A DNA stretch of 64,000 nucleotides from Galbibacter pacificus. GTDB taxonomy: Bacteria > Bacteroidota > Bacteroidia > Flavobacteriales > Flavobacteriaceae. Below are positions 9,165-15,996 of the stretch, one piece after another. Below the pieces are notes generated by a model, which made no database searches, was not told the DNA's origin, and saw nothing but the letters and a program-made list of their open reading frames with translations. Every line of letters starts with the position of its first letter. Position 1 is the first letter of the stretch. The stretch is from the NCBI RefSeq assembly GCF_029603165.1, contig NZ_JAQSVC010000001.1:682001-746000 (forward strand), in the 5' to 3' direction. The position numbers and the translations under genes were made by a program.

Positions 9165-10076
9165 ATGAAAGAAAGGATAGTTGTATTATTAATTAAAATT
9201 TTACCAAAAGAGACTAAAAATAAAATAAAAAAAATAATCTTAAAGCTCAAAAGTAAAAATCCTAAATTGTTCACTTTTCTTAACGGAACTTTTAATGATG
9301 ATGATATAATAAAAGAGTTTGAAAGAAAAAACCTAATTAAAGAGTTCGATATTTTAATGGTTCATAGCTCTATTAATAATCTGGTTCCAATGTATCAAGG
9401 AAATGTTGGCACTTTGCTAAGTGCATTGATAGATTATTCCAAAAAGAAAAATATAACTTTAGTAATGCCTGCTTTTGTGTTGGGTAAAAAAAACAAAGGA
9501 GTGAAAGAATTTTATTCTAAAAAGAAGGAATTTGATGTAGAAAAGACTCCAACAACAGTAGGCTTGTTAAATGAAATGTTTAGAAGGAAGAAGAATGTTT
9601 ATAGAAGTCTCCACCCTACTCATAGTGTTGCTGCATATGGGCCTAAAGCACAAGAGTTAACGGAAAAGCACCATTTGTCGTCTACAACCTTTGGAGAAGA
9701 CACACCGTTTGGTATCATGAATTCCTATAAAACTGTTATTTTTGGTGTGGGGGTTTACTATTATCGAAATTTAACGCACGTGCATGTAATTGAAGATTTA
9801 TTAAAAGAAAAATTTCCTTACCCAATAGAAAGAACATATATAAATATACCAGTTGATATGTTTTATAAAGAGAAAAGATATACATACAATTTAAAATGCT
9901 ATACAGATAACTTATCCAATCGTCGGGATTTAACGGTTATAGCAAAGAATATTGCAAAGCCTGATTTATTGCAGTGGTCTTATAAAGGTGTTCCAATGTT
10001 TATTGCAAATGCTGGTGAAGTGACAAATACATTGTTGAAACTTTCTAGAGAGGGTAAAAGTATTTATAAAGCGTGA
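9165..10076 (+). CDS. AAC(3)-family N-acyltransferase, probable sugar N-acyltransferase
   Basis: A 303-residue protein of the aminoglycoside 3-N-acetyltransferase (Antibiotic_NAT) fold. Diagnostic stretches are MVHSSINNLVPMYQGNVGTLL (residues 65-85), TPTTVGLLNEMFR, LHPTHSVAAYGP (149-160) and FGEDTPFGIM. The family uses acyl-CoA, or possibly acyl-ACP, to acylate an amino group. Here it sits directly after an ACP and a KASIII and before a sugar deacetylase, so a glycan amino sugar is a far more likely acceptor than an antibiotic. The basic N-terminal 35 residues extend beyond the core fold. Confidence 0.83.
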   Translation: MKERIVVLLIKILPKETKNKIKKIILKLKSKNPKLFTFLNGTFNDDDIIKEFERKNLIKEFDILMVHSSINNLVPMYQGNVGTLLSALIDYSKKKNITLVMPAFVLGKKNKGVKEFYSKKKEFDVEKTPTTVGLLNEMFRRKKNVYRSLHPTHSVAAYGPKAQELTEKHHLSSTTFGEDTPFGIMNSYKTVIFGVGVYYYRNLTHVHVIEDLLKEKFPYPIERTYINIPVDMFYKEKRYTYNLKCYTDNLSNRRDLTVIAKNIAKPDLLQWSYKGVPMFIANAGEVTNTLLKLSREGKSIYKA

Positions 10077-10080
10077 GAAT

Positions 10081-11070
10081 ATGAACATATATGTCACCTT
10101 AGATTACGAACTTTTTTTTGGAGCAAGGAGTGGTTCTGTAGATAAATGTATTATAGAACCCACAGAAGCACTTTTGAAAATTGTTGATCCATACAATATT
10201 AAATTTGTTTGTTTTGTAGATGCAGGGTATTTGGTTCAGCTGGAAAGACAGAAAGATCAATTTCTTGAGTTGCAGAATGATTATAATAAAGTAACACAGC
10301 AGATACGTTATCTTGCAGATAATGGACATGGAATAGAACTGCATGTTCATCCCCATTGGGAAGACTCTTATTATGACGGGAGACAATGGGTTTTTAATAC
10401 TTCAAGATATAAGCTATCTTGTTTTAATCAAGAAGAAATATTGGATATAGTCACTAGGTATAATAATGTTTTAAAGCGGGTGTTAGGCAAAGCACCTGTG
10501 GCATATCGGGCAGGGGGCTGGAGTGCCCAGCCATTTACTCCGATTAAAAAAGCCCTTGAAAAAAATAATGTGTTTATTGATAGTACCGTTTACCCAAATG
10601 GATATTACAATTCAGCTAATCAGGTATTCAATTTTAGGGGAGTTCTTCAATATAAAACTGAATATAATTTTTCGGAAGATATAACTAAAGAGGATATCCA
10701 TGGTAGTTTTAAAGAGATTCCTATCAGTTCATTTAAGTTGAGTCCGTTTTTCTTTTGGAAGTTTTTGATAATAAAGATTTTAAAGCAAAAACAGCATCAA
10801 TCTTATGGAGATGGCTTTGCATTAGGAATGGATAAAAAAGAAGCACTAAGGCTTCTTACCTTGCCTTCTTATAGTGTAGTTTCAATTGACGGCTATAAAG
10901 CCAAATTATTGGATAAATCTTTTGACAAGTATATACGGAAGACTTCAAATTCAGGTAATTTTGTAATAATAGGTCATCCTAAGGCTTTTACTCCTTATTC
11001 ATTAAAAAAAATCACTTCTTTTATAGAGAAAAGAAGTAGTGAGCATAAGTTTGTAATATACCAAGGATAA
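10081..11070 (+). CDS. NodB-type polysaccharide deacetylase-like protein
   Basis: A 329-residue carbohydrate-esterase-4-like protein. Motif 1 is TLDYE (Asp8), the metal-binding histidines are in ELHVHPHW (His88, His90, His92) and motif 3 is YRAGGWS. There is no signal peptide or membrane segment, so it probably acts in the cytoplasm on a nucleotide- or lipid-linked N-acetyl sugar. It is packed 4 bases after the acyltransferase gene. Removal of an N-acetyl group would create the free amine needed by the neighbouring acyl- and formyltransferases (inference). Confidence 0.82.
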   Translation: MNIYVTLDYELFFGARSGSVDKCIIEPTEALLKIVDPYNIKFVCFVDAGYLVQLERQKDQFLELQNDYNKVTQQIRYLADNGHGIELHVHPHWEDSYYDGRQWVFNTSRYKLSCFNQEEILDIVTRYNNVLKRVLGKAPVAYRAGGWSAQPFTPIKKALEKNNVFIDSTVYPNGYYNSANQVFNFRGVLQYKTEYNFSEDITKEDIHGSFKEIPISSFKLSPFFFWKFLIIKILKQKQHQSYGDGFALGMDKKEALRLLTLPSYSVVSIDGYKAKLLDKSFDKYIRKTSNSGNFVIIGHPKAFTPYSLKKITSFIEKRSSEHKFVIYQG

Positions 11071-11088
11071 TTAATTTATAAGGTTTAT

Positions 11089-11787
11089 ATGGAAGTGATT
11101 TCGAAGGATATCAATAATAAAAGGATATACGCATTTAAATCCAAGGATGTTTTTTTACACTTCATTAAGGATAAAAAAAGCATTCTAATAGCTTTGAATG
11201 CTGAAAAATTAAATAAAGCAGATCAGGAGTTAGATAAAATAATCAATAATAATATTGGCTATCCAGATGGTATTGGAGCTGTATTAGCTTTAAAACGAAA
11301 AGGCGTTGAGTCTATAAAAATTGCTGGAGCAGAATTTTGGTTGGATATTATTAAAAAATATCAAACAAAAAAATCGTTCTACTTGATTGGAGGTTCAAAA
11401 GAAGTAATTGAAAAGACGATAGTTAAATTATACGAGGATTACCCAAGTATTAATATCAATGGTTATCGGGATGGCTATTTAAAAGATGGATATGAGGCAG
11501 CTTTATTGGAAGACATTGTTAAAACAAAGCCTGATGTGATTTTTGTTGCAATGGGAAGTCCTAAGCAGGAATTCTTAATGGAGAAATATTTAAAAGTATA
11601 TCCAGCGTTGTATATGGGATTGGGAGGAAGTTTTGATGTATATACAGGAAAAATAAAAAGAGCACCTAAAATATATCAAAACTTAGGGTTAGAATGGTTT
11701 TATAGGTTGCTCAAAGAACCTACTAGGTGGCGAAGACAATTAACTTATATAAACTTTTCAATACGCTTAATGCTTAATAAAATTTAA
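11089..11787 (+). CDS. WecG/TagA/CpsF family glycosyltransferase (GT26)
   Basis: A 232-residue GT26 enzyme. Family motifs are YPDGIGAVLALKRKG, FYLIGGSKEVIEK, NGYRDGYL, IFVAMGSPKQEFLMEKY and the C-terminal GGSFDVYTGKIKRAPKI plus LEWFYRLLKEPTRWRRQ. GT26 members transfer ManNAc or ManNAcA to an undecaprenyl-diphosphate-linked amino sugar. With wecB and wecC in the same locus, ManNAcA is the natural donor, and the WecA-like enzyme at 13503 would make the acceptor lipid. It acts at the cytoplasmic membrane face. The stop is immediately followed by the next ATG. Confidence 0.92.
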   Translation: MEVISKDINNKRIYAFKSKDVFLHFIKDKKSILIALNAEKLNKADQELDKIINNNIGYPDGIGAVLALKRKGVESIKIAGAEFWLDIIKKYQTKKSFYLIGGSKEVIEKTIVKLYEDYPSININGYRDGYLKDGYEAALLEDIVKTKPDVIFVAMGSPKQEFLMEKYLKVYPALYMGLGGSFDVYTGKIKRAPKIYQNLGLEWFYRLLKEPTRWRRQLTYINFSIRLMLNKI

Positions 11788-12555
11788 ATGCGAATAATTA
11801 TTTTAACACAGGATGAACCTTTTTTTCTGGCTAAGAATATTGATTATCTAATTAAAAACTTGCCAGAGGGAACGGAAATTGTATCAACTATTTTGTTTGA
11901 TGTTTCACCTTTTGGTAAAAAGGAGTCTTTTTATAGGAAAATGAAAAAAACATGGACTATTTTTGGTTCTTATTTTTTTCTATATTACACAATAAAATAT
12001 ATTAAAAGTACATTTAATAAACAAAAAAGAGTTTCATATGTACTAAGTAAACATGGAATCAAAGAAATTAGATTGAAGCAAGGAGTTAACCATCATAGAT
12101 CATTAGAAATCATTAGATCCTATAGGCCTGATTTGTTAATTTCAATAGCAGGAAATCAAATCTTCAAAAAGAAACTAATAAATTTAGCTCCTTTAGGTTG
12201 TTTAAACCTACATACTGCATTATTGCCAAAATATAGGGGATTAATGCCAAGCTTTTGGGTGTTGAAAAATAATGAACCTAAAACTGGAGTAAGCATTTTC
12301 TTTGTGGATGAAGGAATAGACAGTGGGCCTATTTTGATTCAAAAAGAACTAAAAATAGATGATCATATGACGCAAGAGGAACTTATTAAGCTATCAAAAA
12401 AATTGGGGATGAATGCTATATTAGAATCTATAAGCTTGATTAAAAAAGGAAAATATCAATTAATTGAGAATCCTGATAGCCAAAAAACATATTACACATT
12501 CCCTACTAGAGAAGATGTTAAAGAGTTTAAATCCAAAGGGAAACGATTTTATTAA
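11788..12555 (+). CDS. Formyltransferase family protein, probable sugar N-formyltransferase
   Basis: A 255-residue protein with the Fmt/PurN fold. The catalytic triad is visible as Asn140 and His142 in CLNLHTALLPKYRG and Asp178 in DEGIDSGPILIQ, with the same N-x-H and +36 Asp spacing as methionyl-tRNA formyltransferase. The family moves a formyl group from N10-formyltetrahydrofolate to an amine; members in surface-glycan loci formylate amino sugars. It lacks the C-terminal tRNA-binding domain of Fmt. It sits between GT26 and a deacetylase, starting one base after the GT26 stop. Confidence 0.87.
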   Translation: MRIIILTQDEPFFLAKNIDYLIKNLPEGTEIVSTILFDVSPFGKKESFYRKMKKTWTIFGSYFFLYYTIKYIKSTFNKQKRVSYVLSKHGIKEIRLKQGVNHHRSLEIIRSYRPDLLISIAGNQIFKKKLINLAPLGCLNLHTALLPKYRGLMPSFWVLKNNEPKTGVSIFFVDEGIDSGPILIQKELKIDDHMTQEELIKLSKKLGMNAILESISLIKKGKYQLIENPDSQKTYYTFPTREDVKEFKSKGKRFY

Positions 12556-13406
12556 TGAATATATTAACATTTGATATTGAAGAATGGTTCCACATTCTAG
12601 ACAATAAATCTACTAAAACAGAAGTAGATTGGGGACAATATGAATCTAGAATTCATAAAAATATGGATAGGATTTTTAAAATCTTAGAAGATAATGATGT
12701 AGATGCTACTTTCTTTTGCTTGGGATGGGTTGCAAAAAAATATCCAGAGGTAATAAAAAAAATAGACGAATTAGGTTATGAAATAGGAACACATTCTAAT
12801 CTACATCAGTTGGCATACGAAATGACTCAAAAAGAGTACGAAGAAGATTTAAAACAGTCAATTTATGAATTAGAAGATATCATTGGTAAAAAAATAATAT
12901 CATATAGAGCTCCTGGATTTTCTATTAAAAAGGATAATCTATGGGCCTTTGAAAGTCTTCACAAGTTTGGGATTAAGAACGATTGTTCTATTTTTCCTAC
13001 AAATAGAGCACATGGGGGGATTTCAAATTTTGCAATTTCAGAACCATGTATATTAGTACATAATGGAGTTTCACTGAAGGAGTTTCCTATTAATACCACT
13101 AATATATTAGGAAAAAAAACTATTTTTTCGGGTGGAGGTTATTTTAGACTTTTCCCCTATAGTCTTATAAAGTCAAAATCTAAGCAATCCCAATACATTA
13201 TGACTTATTTTCACCCAAGGGATTTTGATAAGAACCAGCCTTTAATTGATGATTTGAGTATTTTTAGAAAATTTAAATCTTATTATGGATTAAACAATTG
13301 TGAGAAGAAATTAAGAAATTGGCTCAATGATTTTAATTTTATTGATTTAAAGCAAGCTGATGGATTAATTGATTGGTCCAAAGCAAACATAATAGAAATA
13401 AGTTAA
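12555..13406 (+). CDS. Polysaccharide deacetylase (NodB, DUF3473-like)
   Basis: A 283-residue carbohydrate esterase 4 protein resembling the exopolysaccharide-locus deacetylases. Asp7 lies in TFDIEEWFH, the metal histidines in GTHSNLHQL (His80, His84) and motif 3 in SYRAPGFSI; ATFFCLGW is also typical. No signal peptide is present. The start overlaps the formyltransferase stop by one base (TAATG), so the pair is translationally coupled. Deacetylation followed by formylation of the same amine is a reasonable reading. It is only distantly similar to the deacetylase at 10081, so the two probably have different substrates. Confidence 0.88.
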   Translation: MNILTFDIEEWFHILDNKSTKTEVDWGQYESRIHKNMDRIFKILEDNDVDATFFCLGWVAKKYPEVIKKIDELGYEIGTHSNLHQLAYEMTQKEYEEDLKQSIYELEDIIGKKIISYRAPGFSIKKDNLWAFESLHKFGIKNDCSIFPTNRAHGGISNFAISEPCILVHNGVSLKEFPINTTNILGKKTIFSGGGYFRLFPYSLIKSKSKQSQYIMTYFHPRDFDKNQPLIDDLSIFRKFKSYYGLNNCEKKLRNWLNDFNFIDLKQADGLIDWSKANIIEIS

Positions 13407-13453
13407 TTTTCTGGTTAATCAAATATGAGTATTATATTCTGAGTTGGAAAAAT

Positions 13454-13461
13454 TATATTTG
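13454..13461 (+). promoter_or_regulatory. Candidate -7 box before the WecA-like gene
   Basis: TATATTTG matches TAnnTTTG and lies 41 bases before the next start codon, in the 96-base gap after the deacetylase. No clear -33 element is seen. It would allow the initiating transferase gene to be expressed apart from the decorating genes. Confidence 0.4.
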
Positions 13462-13502
13462 TTAGTTGTGGTTAGTTCTTAATAGCCTTTAGAAGTTTAT
13501 TT

Positions 13503-14642
13503 ATGTATTTTCTAGAAACAGCAATTTTACTATTTATAGGAGGTTTTCTTCTTACTTACTTTACCATCCCAAAAATAATTGGGGTAGTAGAGCATAAACG
13601 CTTAATGGACAATCCCAATAGTAGGAGCTCACATAAAAAAGTGACCCCGACATTAGGGGGTGTTGCGTTTTTCTACTGCTTAATTTTTGCTATCTTTTTT
13701 TTAAAAGAAAGAGATTTGCATAATGAAGCCATCTATTTAATACCAGGATTAACTATATTATTTATTGTAGGCTTAAAAGATGACTTAGTTGTTCTATCCC
13801 CTCTTACTAAATTGGGGGCTCAAATATTAGCGGTTTCGTTTGTACTAGCAAGTGATAGCTTTATAATAACCTCTCTACATGGTTTTTTAAATATAAATGA
13901 AATACCTTATTTTTTATATTTATTAATTGGTGGATTTTTTATGATAACCATTATAAATGCCTACAACTTAATTGATGGTATCGATGGATTGGCTGCCATG
14001 GTGGGAATAGTCATTTTAATACTTTATACCACTATATTTTATATGTCACATGAGTATTTTTATGCTTTATTATGTATTGCTTTAAATGCTTGTTTAATAG
14101 CTTTTTTGGGTTATAACCTTTCATCTACCCGAAAGATTTTTATGGGGGATACCGGGTCTTTAATTGTTGGTTTTATGCTGGCCATGTTTACACTTAAATT
14201 TCTGGCATTAAAACCTACATCATATAAGGATTTGCCTTTTTTATTAGAAAATGCACCCTTGGTAGCAATAGGTATTCTTATTGTTCCTTTATTTGATACT
14301 GCTAGGGTTTTCACTTTAAGAATAGTAAGTAAGAAAGGGCCATTTTCACCCGATAGAAATCACACCCACCATATTTTAGTAGATTATTTGAATCTTTCCC
14401 ATCAGCAAGCTAGTTTTATCATTGCCAGTTTCAATTTTATTTTTGTAGTACTACTGATAGTCTTAGGGAGTACATCGAACAATCTATGGATGATATTAGC
14501 ATTAGTTACCACCGTAGTATTTTTGGCATATCTTTTTTATCGCTTAGATTATAGTTTTGCTAACCTAAAAAGAAAAATATTTTTTAAACGTAAGGTTGAA
14601 AGTTTCAGAGAAAGGTTAAAGAAAAGGAATAAGAATAAGTGA
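13503..14642 (+). CDS. Undecaprenyl-phosphate sugar-1-phosphate transferase (WecA/MraY family)
   Basis: Polytopic enzyme of 379 residues that starts glycan synthesis by transferring a HexNAc-1-phosphate from UDP-HexNAc to undecaprenyl phosphate. Visible motifs are TLGGVAFF, the Asp-rich NAYNLIDGIDGLA, FMGDTGSLIVGF and the cytoplasmic SPDRNHTHHIL with the HIH-like segment of WecA/TagO. About 10-11 membrane segments are predicted. The C-terminal 25 residues are very basic. Its product is the acceptor expected by the GT26 enzyme upstream. It depends on undecaprenyl phosphate recycling, for which the DUF368 genes at 21.6-23.6 kb are candidates. Confidence 0.93.
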   Translation: MYFLETAILLFIGGFLLTYFTIPKIIGVVEHKRLMDNPNSRSSHKKVTPTLGGVAFFYCLIFAIFFLKERDLHNEAIYLIPGLTILFIVGLKDDLVVLSPLTKLGAQILAVSFVLASDSFIITSLHGFLNINEIPYFLYLLIGGFFMITIINAYNLIDGIDGLAAMVGIVILILYTTIFYMSHEYFYALLCIALNACLIAFLGYNLSSTRKIFMGDTGSLIVGFMLAMFTLKFLALKPTSYKDLPFLLENAPLVAIGILIVPLFDTARVFTLRIVSKKGPFSPDRNHTHHILVDYLNLSHQQASFIIASFNFIFVVLLIVLGSTSNNLWMILALVTTVVFLAYLFYRLDYSFANLKRKIFFKRKVESFRERLKKRNKNK

Positions 14643-14690
14643 TATTTATTAATCCTCTCATAATATAAGCTTACTAATTATAATTTCATA

Positions 14691-15968
14691 TTGACCAACA
14701 CCATCCAACATATAAAAACGTTGTTTTATCAAGATGAAAACAGTAATCTGGTACAACGTGTGTTTTGGAACAGTCTGTATATCGCTTTTTTTTTATTGCC
14801 TATCGATATTAATTATCCTACGCCATTTTTTGCGGTAGCCATTGTAAGCGGGGGCATTAATATTTTTAAGGGTGATAAACAATACCTATCGGAGAATAAA
14901 ATATTGTTGCTTTTCCCGCTTTATTTTTTGATGCTTCTTTTAAGTATGTTTTATACTGAAAATGTAAGCGATGGCTGGTATCTTATCCAACGTTCCTTAA
15001 CATTGCTGTTGTTTCCGATTATTTTTCTTTTTGTAAAGGAGGATGGGCTCTCGGTCCGTAAACTTTTCGATTTTTTATTATACGGGCTTATTGTATCCTT
15101 CTTGATCAACCTTTTAATGGTATTGTATGACGTTTTCTTATTTCTGGGGAATATTCCTCCCAATAGTTCCTTTTTTGACTATGTAAAACAAGGATGGGAC
15201 TTTTTTATGCACGTACAGTTCTCCAGCCTTGTGAATCCCGGATATATCTCTTTGTACATTTTATTGGTACTGAGTTATTACCTGAAAAAAGAACTAAATA
15301 CCATTTTTAGGCTTTTAACGGTGATCGTATTATTTGTCTATCTCTTTTTATTGGCCACCGAATCGGCGTATTTTACCTTGTTTATCATGGCTTTGCTATT
15401 ACTCCTTAAGGTGAAGGATAAAGTGAGGCGTAATTTGTTGATACTGGTGCTTGTATTGGGGACGTTGGTGTTTCTCAGTAACCCGCGCATCATTGATTTA
15501 AATTCCAATTTGAATGCTCGCGGATTAAAAGAAGTATCGGTGAACAATCCTACCATTTCCGAGTCCTTGCGGCTGCTCTCCTGGAAGGCCTCCATAAAAG
15601 CGATCAACGAGGCACCCTTATTGGGTTATGGGGTAGGGGACGCCCATGAGGTATTGGTACAAAAATATAAACAACTGGGATACAATGAGAATTATGAGCA
15701 CCGGTATAATGCCCATAATCAGTTTTTGGAAACATGGTTGCAAATGGGGGTTGTAGGGGTATTTGCTTTGATGCTTATTTTTACTTTTTTAGCCTATAGC
15801 ATGCGAAGGAGCTATAATGAATTTTCGGTCTTTCTGGCCCTTTTCATTGCTTTATTGTTCGAATCCATGTTGGTGCGTTTTAACGGAATCGTTTTTTTCT
15901 CCATCATCGTTCCATTGTTGCTCAAAAAACGGAGCATCTTGAGCAGTCGAATCATCCGGAATGAATAA
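14691..15968 (+). CDS. O-antigen ligase / Wzy family protein
   Basis: A 425-residue integral membrane protein with about 12 hydrophobic segments and the Wzy_C/WaaL loop: PLLGYGVGDAHEVL and RYNAHNQFLETWLQMGVVG. The start is TTG, the only start matching the N-terminal pattern after the WecA-like gene. Base composition here is clearly less AT-rich than in 2-14.6 kb, so the sharp compositional border lies at about 14.65 kb. As the conserved end of the locus, this copy is the better candidate for the ligase, and the two internal membrane proteins for the polymerase (inference). Confidence 0.84.
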   Translation: MTNTIQHIKTLFYQDENSNLVQRVFWNSLYIAFFLLPIDINYPTPFFAVAIVSGGINIFKGDKQYLSENKILLLFPLYFLMLLLSMFYTENVSDGWYLIQRSLTLLLFPIIFLFVKEDGLSVRKLFDFLLYGLIVSFLINLLMVLYDVFLFLGNIPPNSSFFDYVKQGWDFFMHVQFSSLVNPGYISLYILLVLSYYLKKELNTIFRLLTVIVLFVYLFLLATESAYFTLFIMALLLLLKVKDKVRRNLLILVLVLGTLVFLSNPRIIDLNSNLNARGLKEVSVNNPTISESLRLLSWKASIKAINEAPLLGYGVGDAHEVLVQKYKQLGYNENYEHRYNAHNQFLETWLQMGVVGVFALMLIFTFLAYSMRRSYNEFSVFLALFIALLFESMLVRFNGIVFFSIIVPLLLKKRSILSSRIIRNE

Positions 15969-15996
15969 AACTCGGTTAAGTGCTTTTTTATTTCAT

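Noticed and set aside
9165-10076. Aminoglycoside resistance gene
   Set aside because: The fold is AAC(3)-like, but the gene is embedded in a sugar-modifying run behind an ACP and KASIII and has no resistance-island context. A glycan acceptor is more likely.
11788-12555. Housekeeping methionyl-tRNA formyltransferase (fmt)
   Set aside because: It lacks the C-terminal tRNA-binding domain, is short, and is coupled to GT26 and deacetylase genes.
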